64,000 nt of DNA from contig CP082844.1 in the NCBI GenBank assembly GCA_019930625.1, positions 1,240,001 through 1,304,000 of the forward strand, in the 5' to 3' direction. Under the pieces are notes generated by a model. That model did no database searches. It saw nothing but the letters and a program-made list of their open reading frames with translations, and was not told where the DNA came from. Source of the stretch: Nocardia asteroides. GTDB lineage: Bacteria > Actinomycetota > Actinomycetes > Mycobacteriales > Mycobacteriaceae. The stretch's first letter is position 1; each line of letters begins with the position of its first letter. Shown here piece after piece: positions 27,824 to 37,468 of the stretch. The translations under genes were made by a program, and so were the position numbers.

Positions 27824-28714
27824 TCAGACCGGTTCGTTCGCGGCGAGCACGGCCGCGCCCGCCAGCGTGGCGCCTGCGGTGATCTGCGACAGCTCCACGC
27901 GCAGCTCACGCAGGAATCTCAGCCCGGCGTGCTCGTCCACCGCGGTGCGCAGCGGATCCCACAGCGGCGCACCGGATTGCGCGAAGCCGCCGCCGACCAC
28001 CACGCGGTCGATGTCCAGCAGGGCGGCGGCCGAGGCAATCGCCGCGCCGAGCGCGGTGCCCGCCCGGTGCAGCGCGGCGACGGCGATCGCGTCGCCCGCG
28101 TGCGCGGCCTCGGCCAGTTGCGCTCCCGTGGCCCCGGGCCAACCCTGCTCCCGCGCCCAGCGCACCGAGGACATGCCGCTCGCCACCGCCTCGACGCAAC
28201 CGCGACCGCCGCAGCCGCACGGCGTGTCCCAACCCGGCACGACGATGTGCCCGACGTGCCCGGCATTGCCGGTGCGCCCGAGCAGCACCTTGCCGTCCGA
28301 GACGATCCCGCCGCCGATCCCCGACGACACCGTCATGGCCAGCGCGTCGGCCACCCCGCGCAACGCACCGAGGCGGTGTTCGGCCAGCGCCAGACAGGCG
28401 CCGTCGATGGCGAAGCGAATCGCGGCGGCGGGAAACAGCTCCTGTACGGCGGCGACGACCGGGAAGCCCGCTTTCCACTCCGGGATGTTCAACGGGCCGG
28501 TGATACCGGCGCGCACGTCCACCGGCCCGGCGGCGCCGATGCCGACGGCGCTGATCCGTTGCGTCCCCGCCACCTCGAGCAGCAGTCCGCGACAGGTGTC
28601 CCACACGCCCGCGTCCGGCACGTCGACCCTGCGCACGTCACATACCTCGGCACCGCGGCGCACCACCCCGGCCGCGAACTTCGTCGCGCCGATGTCCAGA
28701 GCGAGAATCGCCAA
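27824..28714 (-). CDS. ROK-family sugar kinase (glucokinase-like)
   Basis: A 296-residue ROK kinase without the N-terminal HTH of ROK repressors. Phosphate motif 1 is ILALDIGATKFAAGVV, the sugar-binding region GPLNIPEWK, and the ROK zinc motif CGCGGRGCVEAVASG; ASAAALLDIDRVVVGGGFAQ is the C-terminal adenosine-site helix. It probably phosphorylates glucose or an amino sugar. The TTG at 28714 is preferred because AAGGGA lies eight bases upstream; GTG 28756 is the alternative and adds a non-conserved Arg/Asp-rich segment. The gene follows the YbjN-like gene in the same direction. Confidence 0.85.
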   Translation of the reverse strand: MAILALDIGATKFAAGVVRRGAEVCDVRRVDVPDAGVWDTCRGLLLEVAGTQRISAVGIGAAGPVDVRAGITGPLNIPEWKAGFPVVAAVQELFPAAAIRFAIDGACLALAEHRLGALRGVADALAMTVSSGIGGGIVSDGKVLLGRTGNAGHVGHIVVPGWDTPCGCGGRGCVEAVASGMSSVRWAREQGWPGATGAQLAEAAHAGDAIAVAALHRAGTALGAAIASAAALLDIDRVVVGGGFAQSGAPLWDPLRTAVDEHAGLRFLRELRVELSQITAGATLAGAAVLAANEPV

Positions 28715-28786
28715 CGCCGTGTCCCTTCGCCGATCCGAGCCACCTGCGATTGTCACCCGGGGCGCCGGGCTGGATCCGGCGATCGG

Positions 28787-29290
28787 TCAGGGCTGGTCGG
28801 CGGAATCGACCAGATGCTCGAAGGCGCGCAGATTCTGCAACGACTCTCCGCGCGAAACGCGCCACTTCCATTCCCGCCGGATGGATTCGGCGAAGCCGAG
28901 TTCCAGCAGCACGTTGAAGTCGGCGTCGACCGCCTCGAGGATCTGCCCGAACACCCGGTCCAGCTCGTCGGACGTGACAGCGTGTGCCGAGAGGCGGCCC
29001 ACCAGGTAGATGTCGCCGACCCGGTCGAGGGTGTAGGCGACGGCGTAGAGCCTGCGGTTGCGGCGCAGCAGGAATTTGTAGACGCCTTCGAAGTTCTCGT
29101 CCGGCTTGCGGCAGACGAACGATTCGACGCGGACCCCGTGCTTGCCCACCGTGAGCATCACCGTGGTCTTGAGCTTGCGCTCACCGGGCAGGACGACGAC
29201 GAAGGTCTCCTCACCCGGCCTGGTGTACTCGATCTCCCTGTCGCGCAGCGTCTCCTCGATGAGCTGCGCGGTCGACTGGATCTCGTTCAC
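28787..29290 (-). CDS. YbjN-domain protein (Rv0487-like)
   Basis: A 167-residue YbjN-domain protein ([59 protein letters not shown]). These secretion-chaperone-like folds (type III secretion chaperone superfamily) are thought to bind proteins; no function is established. GTG 29290 overlaps the mshA stop as GTGA and has GGGAG eight bases upstream, giving tight coupling with mshA, a pairing conserved in mycobacteria (Rv0486-Rv0487). A role in mycothiol metabolism is therefore possible but unproven. Confidence 0.88.
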   Translation of the reverse strand: MNEIQSTAQLIEETLRDREIEYTRPGEETFVVVLPGERKLKTTVMLTVGKHGVRVESFVCRKPDENFEGVYKFLLRRNRRLYAVAYTLDRVGDIYLVGRLSAHAVTSDELDRVFGQILEAVDADFNVLLELGFAESIRREWKWRVSRGESLQNLRAFEHLVDSADQP

Positions 29291-30732
29291 CGGCGTACTC
29301 CCATCCGGCGCCGCCACAGCGCCCGCGATCTGGCCTGGCTGCTCTCGCCGAGGAGGGCCGCCGTCCGTTCTCCGGTCAGGTTGGTGCGGTCGGCGGCGAC
29401 GCGGTCGTACGCGTCTTCGCGCACCGCGCTGTGCGCCAGGCCGCGCCCGCCGAGCACCACCCGGTCCTCGCGGAAACCCGCCAGGGCGGCGGCGTAGCTG
29501 GCCAGCAGCCCGTCGGCGGTGTGCGCCCAGGAGAAATTGGCGGCGTGCGTGACGGCTCGCTCGCTCATCCGGCGCAGCTCGCCGGGGTCGTTCAGCAGGT
29601 GACGCAGCGCATTCGCCCAGTCGGCGGTGCGGTGCCCCGGGACGAGCAGGCCCGACTCGGCGTGCCGTACCGCCGTGCCGAGGCCGCCGACGTCGGCGGC
29701 CAGCACCGGGGTGCCGCTGGCCTGCGCCTCGATCGCGACCAAGCCGAAGGACTCGTTGTAACTCGGCACCGCGACCAGGTCGGCGGCGCGATAGACCAGC
29801 ACCAGCCGCTCGGGCGGCTGCGGCGGCAGGAAGCTGACCCGCTCGGCGATGCCCAATTCGGCTGCCAGCTCGATCAGCGCGTGGGGCCGCTCCAGTCCGG
29901 TGCCGGAGGGACCGCCGACGATCAGCACGCGCAGCGCGCGCTCCGGATCGGCGCGCAACACCTCCGCCGCCGCGCGCACCAGCACATCGGGCGCTTTCAG
30001 CGGCTGGATCCGGCCGACGAACGCGACGATCTGCTCGTCGGCGGCCAACCCCAGCGCGGCGCGGGCGGCGGCCTTGTCACCCGGGCGGTAGCGGGTCAGA
30101 TCGGCGCCCGGCGGCACGACGTCGATGCGCTCGGGGTCGGCGCCGTAGAGCTCGACGAGCTGGCGCGCCTCCTCGGCCGTATTGGCGACGAGCCGATCGG
30201 ATTCGGCGATCACCTGCTTCTCACCGATCTCGCGGGTCGCCGGTTCGGGGCAGTCGCCATCGGCGAGCGCGGCGTTCTTCACCGCCGCCAACGTGTGCGC
30301 GGTGTGTACCAGCGGCACCCGCCACCGATCCCTGGCCAGCCAGCCGACCTGGCCGGACAGCCAGTAGTGCGAGTGCACCAGGTCGTAATGGCCGGGCAGA
30401 TGCCGGGCCTCCTGACGCAGCACTTCCGCGGTGAAAGGACACAGCTGGGTGGGCAGATCGTGTTTGTCCAGTCCCTCGAACGGACCCGCCACCACGTTGC
30501 GCACCAGCACGCCGGGCGCCGCCTCTTGGACGGGCGGGACGTTCGAGGAGGTGGCCCGAGTGAAGATCTCCACTTCGGTGCCGCGCCGGGCCAGCTCGAC
30601 GGCCGTTTGCAGGACATAGACGTTCATGCCGCCCGCGTCACCGGTGCCCGGCTGAGCGAGTGGTGAGGTGTGCACCGATAACACGGCGATACGGTTCGGC
30701 CGTAGGTCCAGGCGCTGACTCACACTATCCAT
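29287..30732 (-). CDS. mshA: D-inositol-3-phosphate glycosyltransferase
   Basis: A 481-residue GT4 retaining glycosyltransferase for the first step of mycothiol synthesis, transfer of GlcNAc from UDP-GlcNAc to 1L-myo-inositol-1-phosphate. Signatures: [67 protein letters not shown], and the donor site [24 protein letters not shown] (E7 motif). ATG 30732 is chosen; an upstream GTG (30762) is excluded because a TAGCGT -10 hexamer overlaps it, which would place transcription start just inside, leaving GGGGAA as the ribosome binding site. An Arg-rich C-terminal tail of about 60 residues extends beyond the usual fold. Confidence 0.95.
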   Translation of the reverse strand: MDSVSQRLDLRPNRIAVLSVHTSPLAQPGTGDAGGMNVYVLQTAVELARRGTEVEIFTRATSSNVPPVQEAAPGVLVRNVVAGPFEGLDKHDLPTQLCPFTAEVLRQEARHLPGHYDLVHSHYWLSGQVGWLARDRWRVPLVHTAHTLAAVKNAALADGDCPEPATREIGEKQVIAESDRLVANTAEEARQLVELYGADPERIDVVPPGADLTRYRPGDKAAARAALGLAADEQIVAFVGRIQPLKAPDVLVRAAAEVLRADPERALRVLIVGGPSGTGLERPHALIELAAELGIAERVSFLPPQPPERLVLVYRAADLVAVPSYNESFGLVAIEAQASGTPVLAADVGGLGTAVRHAESGLLVPGHRTADWANALRHLLNDPGELRRMSERAVTHAANFSWAHTADGLLASYAAALAGFREDRVVLGGRGLAHSAVREDAYDRVAADRTNLTGERTAALLGESSQARSRALWRRRMGVRR

Positions 30733-30809
30733 AGTGCACGTTGCGTTCCCCGGCCCAGACACGCTATCCGCGGCAAGTGAGAGCTATCACAGGGCGGACA
30801 TGACACCGA

Positions 30810-31631
30810 TCACAGGCTCTCGGCGAACGCGCTCACCTCGGTGACGAACCGGACACGATCCTCGATGAACAGGCCGTGCTGGGCGCCTTCCCAGAACGAC
30901 ACCCGCGCGTCCGGGGCGGTGTCCGCGATGTAGCGGCCGTTCTCGATCGGCACGACCTGGTCGGCCGTACCGTGCAGGACCAGCACCGGAACGTCCAGCC
31001 CGCGCAGGGTCCCGGTGTTGTCGACGGTCCGGTAGAACAGCGCTTTGCGCACCGCGGGCGGGGTGGCGAGGCTGGCTCCGAACAGGCGCTGCGCGTCCGG
31101 CCCCTTGTCCGCGCCTGGACCGGTGTTGGCGTTGCCGAACGCACCGAACGCGCGCACGGCCCGCCCCGCGCTCTCCTCGAAGACGCCCGGTATCGCCTCC
31201 CGCATCCGGTCGCCGGTCGCCGCGCCCGGCACGCCGGGACCGATGTTCGCCATCGAGCCGGTGTAGACCACACCCGCGACGGCGTCCGTGCCGTAGACGG
31301 TCAGGTAATCGGACAGCACGATTCCGCCGTAGGACCAGCCGAGCAGCACCGCACCGGAGTCGATGCCCTCGGCCGACAGCACCGCCGCGACGTCGGCCGC
31401 CCAGTTCTTCGGATCGTCGTATCCCGCCGCGGGCGCGTCGGAGTAACCGTGGCCGCGCAGGTCGACGGCGATCACCCGGAAGCGCGCGGCCAGATCGTCG
31501 GCGGCCGCGCCCCAGCAGCGCAGATTCGCCGACCAGCCGTGCAGCAGCACCAGCGGGCGGGCAGACGCCGGACCGCTCACCCGGTAGACGATGTTCGTTC
31601 CGTCCGCGCTCACCACGTCCCGAATAGGCAT
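30810..31631 (-). CDS. alpha/beta hydrolase
   Basis: A 273-residue hydrolase with LVLLHGWSANLRCW (oxyanion), DLRGHGYSDAP, nucleophile Ser in LLGWSYGGIVLSDY, acid in LVLHGTADQVVPIENG and histidine in WEGAQHGLFIED. Similar to non-haem haloperoxidase/arylesterase-type proteins; substrate unknown. ATG 31631 has no usable ribosome binding site but lies seven bases after TAGCCT, so it is probably leaderless. It diverges from the SDR gene, with 72 bases between starts, and lies just upstream of mshA on the same strand. Confidence 0.88.
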   Translation of the reverse strand: MPIRDVVSADGTNIVYRVSGPASARPLVLLHGWSANLRCWGAAADDLAARFRVIAVDLRGHGYSDAPAAGYDDPKNWAADVAAVLSAEGIDSGAVLLGWSYGGIVLSDYLTVYGTDAVAGVVYTGSMANIGPGVPGAATGDRMREAIPGVFEESAGRAVRAFGAFGNANTGPGADKGPDAQRLFGASLATPPAVRKALFYRTVDNTGTLRGLDVPVLVLHGTADQVVPIENGRYIADTAPDARVSFWEGAQHGLFIEDRVRFVTEVSAFAESL

Positions 31632-31703
31632 GCCCTTCAGGCTAGCCGCGCGCCCGGTGACCGCTCGGGCCCGGCAAACCTCGCGCACCTAGGATCTACC
31701 GGC

Positions 31704-32438
31704 ATGAGCACTCGCACCGCCGTCGTCACCGGAGCCAGCTCGGGCATCGGAGAGGCCACCGCCCGGGAGCTGGCGAAGCAGGGCTGTCATGTCTACCTCG
31801 GCGCGCGAAGGCTCGATCGGCTGCGCCGCCTCGCCGACGAGATCGGCGGCACCGCGCTGGAACTCGACGTCACGTCCGACGAGTCGGTGCGATCGTTCAC
31901 CGAGGCGGTCGAGCGCGTCGACGTGCTGGTCAACAACGCGGGCGGGGCCAAGGGCTTGGCGCCGGTGGCCGAGGCCGACCTGGACGACTGGCGGTGGATG
32001 TGGGAGACCAACGTGCTCGGCACGCTGCGCGTCACCAAAGCCCTGCTGCCCAAGCTGATCGCCTCCGGCGACGGTTTGATCGTCACCGTCACGTCGGTGG
32101 CCGCGTTCACCGCCTACGACAACGGCTCCGGCTACACCTCCGCCAAGCACGCGCAGGCCGTGCTGCACCGCACCCTGCGCGGCGAGTTGCTCGGGCAGCC
32201 GGTGCGGCTGACCGAAATCGCGCCCGGGGCAGTGGAAACCGAGTTCTCGCTGGTGCGCTTCGGCGGCGACGCCGAGCGGGCGGCCAAGGTGTACGAAGGC
32301 ATCGACCCGCTGGTCGCCCAGGACATCGCGGAGGTCATCGGCTTCGTCGCGTCCCGGCCCGCGCACGTCAACCTGGATCAGATCGTCATCAAGCCGCGCG
32401 ACCAGGCGGACGCGGGCCGGTTCGCCCGTCGCACCTGA
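31704..32438 (+). CDS. short-chain dehydrogenase/reductase
   Basis: A 244-residue classical SDR: TGASSGIGEATARELA cofactor motif, ARRLDRLRRL (basic, NADP preference), NNAG in VLVNNAGGAKG, catalytic SVAAFTAYDNGSGYTSAKHA with the YxxxK pair, and PGAVETEFS. The likely function is NADP-dependent oxidoreduction of an alcohol or ketone, as for YdfG-like enzymes. It corresponds to Rv0484c. ATG 31704 lies eight bases after TAGGAT with no ribosome binding site, again suggesting a leaderless mRNA. Confidence 0.9.
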   Translation: MSTRTAVVTGASSGIGEATARELAKQGCHVYLGARRLDRLRRLADEIGGTALELDVTSDESVRSFTEAVERVDVLVNNAGGAKGLAPVAEADLDDWRWMWETNVLGTLRVTKALLPKLIASGDGLIVTVTSVAAFTAYDNGSGYTSAKHAQAVLHRTLRGELLGQPVRLTEIAPGAVETEFSLVRFGGDAERAAKVYEGIDPLVAQDIAEVIGFVASRPAHVNLDQIVIKPRDQADAGRFARRT

Positions 32439-32570
32439 CGTTTTCATAGCCGAAGCGAATCACTCGATATACGTGGCTGGCCCGGCCGCGAATTGGCCAG
32501 ACTTCGCCGATCGGCCCGAGCCGTTAGCATCCCAGACGCCACAAGACATCGGATGGGAGTGGTTCGGCTC

Positions 32571-33014
32571 ATGTTCAAGGGCTTCAAAGAGTTCCTGATG
32601 CGGGGGAACGTCATCGACCTCGCGGTCGCCGTCGTGATGGGCACCGCGTTCACCGCCGTGGTGACCTCGGTGACGAAAGGCCTCATCAATCCGCTGCTCG
32701 CGGTCTTCGGTAGCACCCATGAATTGGGCCTCGGCGTGCAGTTGATCGGCTCCAAACCCGCCACTTTCATCGCGTTCGGCCCGATCATCACGGCGGTCAT
32801 CGATTTCATCATGGTCGCCGGGGTGCTGTATTTCGCGCTGATGCTGCCGATGAAGACCATCAAGAACCGCTTCGGCACCACCAAGGCCGCCGAGCCAACC
32901 GAGACCGAGCTGCTGATCGAGATCCGCGACCTGCTCGCCGAGCGGCACGACGCGGTTCGCGCCCAACGCGCCGCCGATCGCGAAGTCGAAGAGCAGGACG
33001 CGAACGCCCGCTAG
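32571..33014 (+). CDS. mscL: large-conductance mechanosensitive channel
   Basis: A 147-residue MscL. It begins FKGFKEFLMRGNVIDLAVAV (cytoplasmic helix and TM1), followed by a periplasmic loop with LGVQLIGSKPATF and TM2 (FGPIITAVIDFIMVAGVLY), then the charged C-terminal bundle helix (ELLIEIRDLLAER). It forms a homopentameric pore opened by membrane tension, protecting against hypo-osmotic shock. ATG 32571 is preceded by GGGAG at 11 bases. A TAGCAT hexamer at about 32525 may be the -10 box. It converges with the L,D-transpeptidase gene with six bases between the stops. Confidence 0.95.
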   Translation: MFKGFKEFLMRGNVIDLAVAVVMGTAFTAVVTSVTKGLINPLLAVFGSTHELGLGVQLIGSKPATFIAFGPIITAVIDFIMVAGVLYFALMLPMKTIKNRFGTTKAAEPTETELLIEIRDLLAERHDAVRAQRAADREVEEQDANAR

Positions 33015-33020
33015 CTCTGG

Positions 33021-34259
33021 TCAGCGGGCGCCGGCGGGCTGCGGAGGCACGGGCGTCGCCGAGACCACGGCCGAGGGGGCGCCCCGCAACGCCGACATGG
33101 TCTTCCAGGTGTTCCAGTCGATGGTCCAGTCGTAGAGGTCGCCGTCCGCGGCCGAGAGCGGGATCGCGGTTCCGGTCACCTCGACCGGGTCGCCGTACAG
33201 GGCCGTGGGGAAATAGGCCTGGGCATCGGCGGGCGACAGATTGATGCACCCGTTGGTGACATTCGCCGAACCCTGCGCCGACAGCGATTCCGGGTTGGCG
33301 TGGATGAATTCGCCGTTGTTCGAGATGCGTACCGCCCAGCGTTCGCGGACATTGGTGTAGTACGGCGGATTCGACATCATGAAGTCCTCGTATTTCTCGG
33401 TGACCACGTGGATGCCGGAGCGGGTGACATTGCGCGGCTCGTTGCCCTCGCCATAGCTGACCGCGAAATCGAACAACGTTCGCCCGTCACGGATCACCTG
33501 CATGCGGTGACTCGGGGCGTTCGCCTTGACGATCTGGCTGCGGCCGATGCGAAAATCCGAGGTCAGATCGGAGTAGCCGTAATTGCCGCCGCCCAGGTCG
33601 AGTCCGTAGAGCCGAGCCGAGACATGCACGCTCGTGCCCGGCGTCCAGTACTTCTCGGGACGCCAGTGCAGCCGCGAGCCGCCGTCGTCCGGGAACCAGG
33701 CCCACGCGCCCTCGGTGGGCGGGTCGGTGGTGACCGTGAGCGCCCGCTCCACCGCCGCCTTGTTCACGACGGAGGACTTGAATTGCAGGATGATCGGCGC
33801 CGCGATGCCGACTTCCTGGTTGTCACCGATGTTCAGGGTCGCGGGGACGGTGTTCGCGGGCGCGAGCGTGCGGAAGGATCCGTCGATCGGGATCGGCTTG
33901 CCGTCGGTCCCGACTGCGGTGCCCGACCAGGTGTAGGTGGCGTCGTAGCCGAGCGGCTCGGTGATGGTGTAGCCGCGCCGGTCGGGTGAGAGTTCGCCGC
34001 GGACCTGCTTGCCCGCGGCATTGGTCAGCGCGACCTGATCGATCGTGCCGTCGCTGATCGTCACCGACACCGGAGCGGTCGGATTGACGTTCGTGGCGTC
34101 GTCGGCAGGGGTCAACGTCACCTCGGCGATCGGACCGGAGCCGGTGCCCGGCCCGCCCGAGTCGCGGTCTGCCGTGCAGCCTGCCGCGAAGGCGACGACC
34201 ACCAGCAGGACGGCCGACACCACGGCAACCGATCGGCGGATCATCGGGCGGTGGTTCAC
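33021..34259 (-). CDS. lipoprotein L,D-transpeptidase (LprQ/LdtMt5-type)
   Basis: A 412-residue exported lipoprotein. Lipobox VAFAAGC gives lipidation at Cys28. Two Ig-like domains (about 45-250) precede the YkuD catalytic domain (about 250-375): the conserved His is in [18 protein letters not shown] and the catalytic Cys in [10 protein letters not shown]. Here the usual S-H-G-C is T-N-G-C, a change also reported for the distinct LdtMt5 (Rv0483). The tail is proline-rich ([11 protein letters not shown]), again LdtMt5-like. It makes 3-3 cross-links in peptidoglycan. GTG 34259 lies seven bases after TAGATT, consistent with a leaderless start. murB is next upstream. Confidence 0.9.
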   Translation of the reverse strand: MNHRPMIRRSVAVVSAVLLVVVAFAAGCTADRDSGGPGTGSGPIAEVTLTPADDATNVNPTAPVSVTISDGTIDQVALTNAAGKQVRGELSPDRRGYTITEPLGYDATYTWSGTAVGTDGKPIPIDGSFRTLAPANTVPATLNIGDNQEVGIAAPIILQFKSSVVNKAAVERALTVTTDPPTEGAWAWFPDDGGSRLHWRPEKYWTPGTSVHVSARLYGLDLGGGNYGYSDLTSDFRIGRSQIVKANAPSHRMQVIRDGRTLFDFAVSYGEGNEPRNVTRSGIHVVTEKYEDFMMSNPPYYTNVRERWAVRISNNGEFIHANPESLSAQGSANVTNGCINLSPADAQAYFPTALYGDPVEVTGTAIPLSAADGDLYDWTIDWNTWKTMSALRGAPSAVVSATPVPPQPAGAR

Positions 34260-34327
34260 CGCATCGAATCTACGCGCGGCGCGCGGTCGGATCCGTCGCC
34301 GCAGCGTGTGGTGTCCACCTCAGCCGA

Positions 34328-35422
34328 TCACAACGTGACGCCGACGGTGACCGGTTCCGGTTCCAGACGGATTCCGAAGCGCTCGGCGACGCCGTCGCGC
34401 ACCGTCCTGGCCAGCGCGACCAGATCGGCCGCACTGGCCGCGCCCCGATTCGTCAGTGCCAGGGTGTGTTTGGTCGACAGCCGGGCGGGCGCCCCGGCGC
34501 CGGGGAAGCCCTTGGCGAAACCCGCCCGCTCGATCAGCCAGCCCGCGGAGAATTTGACCCCCTCCGGCGCGGGGTAGGTCGGAATCGTGACCTCGCCCAC
34601 GTGAGCGGCGATCGCGGCGCGTACCTGCGCCACCCGCTCCGGCGCGACCACCGGGTTGGTGAAGAACGAACCCGCGCTCCAGGTGTCGTGATCGGCCGGA
34701 TCGAGCACCATGCCCTTGCCCGCGCGCAGCCGCAGTACCGCGTCCCTGACCTGTCCCGCGGGCCGGGACTCGCCGGGCTCGGCGCCCAGCGCCGAGGCCA
34801 GTTCGCCGTAGCGCAGCGGCACACTGGAACCGTCGGCGCGCAGCGCGAAGTCGACCGCGAGCACGACGGCGTCGTCGCGGTGCTTGAGCACGCTGGTGCG
34901 GTAGCCGAACCCGAGTTCGCCGGGCTCCACCCAGCGGATCTCCCCGGTGGCGCGGTCCAGCAGGCGCACCCTGCGCAGCAGATTCGCCACCTCCGCGCCG
35001 TAGGCGCCCACGTTCTGCACCGGCGTCGCACCCGCCGAGCCGGGGATGCCGGACAGGCACTCCAGTCCCCCGAGACCGGCGCCGACCGTCGCGCGCACCA
35101 CGTCGTCCCAGTTCGCGCCCGCCTCGGCGACCACGCCGCCGTCGCCGAGTTCGACGCCCGTGGTGGCGACCCGGACCACCACACCGTCGAAGCCGTCGTC
35201 GCCGACGAGCAGATTGGAACCTCCCGCCAGCAGCAATACCGGGACACCGGCCGTGTCGAGGGCCCGCACCGTGGCGACCAAGGCTTCGGTAGTCGCACAT
35301 TCCGCGACCAGTGCCGGCCCGCCCACCCGCAGCGTGGTCAGCTCTGCCAGCCGCACGTCGGGGCGCAGCCGCGCACCGGTACCCGCGAGGAGATGCGAGG
35401 GCACCATTCGTGAAGTTCGCAC
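34328..35422 (-). CDS. murB: UDP-N-acetylenolpyruvoylglucosamine reductase
   Basis: A 364-residue type-I MurB, FAD/NADPH enzyme making UDP-MurNAc. Features: [16 protein letters not shown] motif [45 protein letters not shown] substrate site, catalytic Ser in [11 protein letters not shown], and [17 protein letters not shown] 35422 lies five bases from TACCGT on the same strand and has no ribosome binding site, so it is probably leaderless; the nearby ATG 35407 is an alternative. The divergent region is duplicated (35382-35559), with the second copy carrying a relic of the murB 5' end. Confidence 0.93.
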   Translation of the reverse strand: MRTSRMVPSHLLAGTGARLRPDVRLAELTTLRVGGPALVAECATTEALVATVRALDTAGVPVLLLAGGSNLLVGDDGFDGVVVRVATTGVELGDGGVVAEAGANWDDVVRATVGAGLGGLECLSGIPGSAGATPVQNVGAYGAEVANLLRRVRLLDRATGEIRWVEPGELGFGYRTSVLKHRDDAVVLAVDFALRADGSSVPLRYGELASALGAEPGESRPAGQVRDAVLRLRAGKGMVLDPADHDTWSAGSFFTNPVVAPERVAQVRAAIAAHVGEVTIPTYPAPEGVKFSAGWLIERAGFAKGFPGAGAPARLSTKHTLALTNRGAASAADLVALARTVRDGVAERFGIRLEPEPVTVGVTL

Positions 35423-35559
35423 GCCACACGGTAGCGTGCGCGCTCACGGCTACACGCCGGCGTATTCGGCCCGCGAGCAGATCGGATGCCACCATTCGTC
35501 TCGCTCGCGCCCCACACGGTAGCGTGTGGTGCCATGGCTACACCGCTGGCGTACACGGC
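35382..35559. repeat. tandem duplication of murB/DUF2505 divergent promoter
   Basis: Two copies of about 88 bases (35382-35469 and 35470-35559). In each, CCACACGGTAGCGTG supplies back-to-back -10 boxes: TACCGT on the minus strand and TAGCGT on the plus strand. Copy 1 directs murB and has a broken 5' end of the DUF2505 gene (ACG instead of ATG, two bases lost). Copy 2 directs the DUF2505 gene and has a relic of murB on the minus strand: MVASDLLAG against MVPSHLLAG in murB. The ancestral state was presumably one shared divergent promoter. Confidence 0.8.
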
Positions 35560-36019
35560 CCGCTACTCTTGCCCGCCCGCCGCCGTGCGCGCCGCGTTCG
35601 CGAACGACCAGTACTGGAAGGATCGCATCGCGGCGGTCGGTGGCCCCGACGCCCGGCTGGAGTCGGTCACCGTCAGCGGTGAGCAGGTGCGCATCGAGAT
35701 GGTGCAAGCCATCGCCGCCGAGAAGCTGCCCGCCGCGGTCACCGCGGTGCGCCCCGGCGATCTGATCATTCCGCGCGTCGAGGACTGGACCGGCGAGCAC
35801 GCCTCCTTCGAGGCACGCGTCGAGGGCGCGCCCGCCGAGGTCCGCGGCACCATCACGCTGGCCGCCGACGGCTCCGGCGCCGTCGCTACGGTCGAGGGCA
35901 CCATCGAGGTCAAGATCCCGCTGTTCGGCGGCAAGATCGAGAAGGCGATCCAGGAGCACCTCACCGAGCTGCTGAAGAACGAGGCGGAGTTCACCGCCGA
36001 CTGGCTCGCCGCGCACTGA
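35534..36019 (+). CDS. DUF2505 domain protein 1
   Basis: A 161-residue DUF2505 protein (YTARYSCPPAAVRAAFANDQ, then WKDRIAAVGGPDARLESVTV, and C-terminal EKAIQEHLTELLKNEAEFTA). DUF2505 belongs to the START/SRPBCC-like superfamily, suggesting a hydrophobic ligand cavity; no function is known. It is homologous to Rv0481c, which is likewise divergent to murB. ATG 35534 lies eight bases after TAGCGT (35520-35525) without a ribosome binding site. A paralogue follows 121 bases downstream. Confidence 0.88.
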   Translation: MATPLAYTARYSCPPAAVRAAFANDQYWKDRIAAVGGPDARLESVTVSGEQVRIEMVQAIAAEKLPAAVTAVRPGDLIIPRVEDWTGEHASFEARVEGAPAEVRGTITLAADGSGAVATVEGTIEVKIPLFGGKIEKAIQEHLTELLKNEAEFTADWLAAH

Positions 36020-36140
36020 TCCGAGCCGGGAGCACGGGCACTGTTCGACGTCACATCGTGTGGCGCCCGCGTTCGTGTCACCTCCGCACTCCACCCGCCC
36101 GGCGAGGTCGGCCCCGCCGGACCCAGTAACGTGTGAGCCC

Positions 36141-36662
36141 ATGGCACGCCGATTGGACTACTCCGCCCGATACCCGCTGCACACCACAAAAGAGCTGTAC
36201 GCGGCGCTGTCGAACCGCGATTACTGGGAAGCGCGGATGGAAGAGATGCGGAAGTACTCGCCCGGCAACCAGGTGGTCCGGCTGGAAGCCGGCGACGGCG
36301 GGATCGACATCGAACTGCATCACATCCTGCCCCGGGAGATGCTGCCGGAGATCGCCCAGACGGTCATACGCAAAGACATGGTGATCACCCGCAAGGAGAC
36401 CTACAGCCCCTACGGCGCGGAGGAGATCACCGGTAAGTACTCGGCGTCCATCCCGGCGGGGCCGGGCAGCCTCGGCGGCACCATTCGCCTCTTCCCCACC
36501 GAGACCGGCTGCACGATGCGCTTCTCCTCGGAGGCGAAGGTGTTCATCCCCATGGTCGGGCCGCGCCTGGAGCAGCTGATGCTGGTGAACCTGGTCGATC
36601 TGTTCCGCGGCGAGGCCGAGTTCACAGTCCAGTGGTTGGAAGAGCAGCACCCCACCCGCTGA
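36141..36662 (+). CDS. DUF2505 domain protein 2
   Basis: A 173-residue paralogue of the preceding gene: LDYSARYPLHTTKELYAAL, YWEARMEEMRKYSPGNQVVR, and C-terminal VGPRLEQLMLVNLVDLFRGE. It also belongs to the SRPBCC-like group. Its promoter repeats the arrangement of paralogue 1: TAACGT (36127-36132), eight bases, then ATG, so it has its own leaderless transcript. The pair looks like an old tandem gene duplication, separate from the recent duplication of the promoter. The last 31 bases overlap the methyltransferase gene if that gene starts at 36632. Confidence 0.88.
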   Translation: MARRLDYSARYPLHTTKELYAALSNRDYWEARMEEMRKYSPGNQVVRLEAGDGGIDIELHHILPREMLPEIAQTVIRKDMVITRKETYSPYGAEEITGKYSASIPAGPGSLGGTIRLFPTETGCTMRFSSEAKVFIPMVGPRLEQLMLVNLVDLFRGEAEFTVQWLEEQHPTR

Positions 36663-37438
36663 CCAAACCGGTCGGCACCATCACCCGTGGCACCACCGCC
36701 GTCAACCGTCTCCGCCGCAGCGATCGCTGGCTGATCAACGACGAGTTCGTCGCAGACCGGCTGGCAGGCGCTCCCGATCCGCTGGTGGTCGACCTGGGGT
36801 ACGGCGCGAGCCCGTGGACCACGTTCGAGCTGGCCGCACGGCTGCGCACGGTCCGCGCCGACGTGCGGGTGGTCGGGCTGGAGATCGACCCGCAGCGCGT
36901 GGTGCCCGGCCGCGACGGCGTCACCTTCGCCCGCGGCGGGTTCGAACTGGCCGGGCTGCGCCCCGTCCTGGTACGCGCCTTCAACGTCCTGCGGCAGTAT
37001 CCGGAAGCGGCGGTTCCCGAGGCGTGGTCCACCGTCCTGGCCGGGCTCGCGCCGGACGGCCTGCTCGTCGACGGCACTTGCGACGAACTGGGCAGACGCT
37101 GCGCATGGGTCCTGCTCGACCGGGACGGACCGCGCTCGCTCACGCTGGCCTGGGACCCATTCACCGTCGAACGCCCTTCGGACCTGGCCGAACGCTTGCC
37201 GAAGGCGTTGATCCACCGCAACGTTCCCGGTGAGCCCATCCACGCGCTGCTCGCTGCCGCGGACCGCGCGTGGGCACGTGCCGCGCCGATGGCGCCTTTC
37301 GGTCCGCGCGTCCGGTGGCGGGCGGCGGCGCAGGCGCTACGCGAGGAAGGCTTCCCGATCCGGCACTACCGCCGCCGTCTGCGCGACAACGTGCTATCGG
37401 TGCCGTGGTCGGCGGTCGGGCCGCTGGCTACCAGCTGA
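36632..37438 (+). CDS. class I SAM-dependent methyltransferase-like protein
   Basis: A 268-residue protein with a Rossmann-type SAM site: VVDLGYGASPWTTFELAARL (motif I, DLGYG), VRVVGLEIDPQRV (acidic loop after strand 2) and a late motif GLLVDGTCDELGRR. Its substrate is unknown. It resembles a mycobacterial protein next to the DUF2505 homologue (Rv0480c region not confirmed). The start is uncertain: GTG 36632 overlaps the DUF2505 gene by 31 bases; no good ribosome binding site is visible and no ATG occurs before the conserved core. Confidence 0.75.
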   Translation: MVGRAAPHPLTKPVGTITRGTTAVNRLRRSDRWLINDEFVADRLAGAPDPLVVDLGYGASPWTTFELAARLRTVRADVRVVGLEIDPQRVVPGRDGVTFARGGFELAGLRPVLVRAFNVLRQYPEAAVPEAWSTVLAGLAPDGLLVDGTCDELGRRCAWVLLDRDGPRSLTLAWDPFTVERPSDLAERLPKALIHRNVPGEPIHALLAAADRAWARAAPMAPFGPRVRWRAAAQALREEGFPIRHYRRRLRDNVLSVPWSAVGPLATS

Positions 37439-37468
37439 TCGGGCACTTCCGAACCCGCACAAGTTTCG

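Noticed and set aside
26921..29497. Very long plus-strand open frame of over 850 codons
   Set aside because: It runs antisense across gpmA, the ROK kinase and the YbjN gene, which carry clear family motifs; its translation has no recognisable domain.
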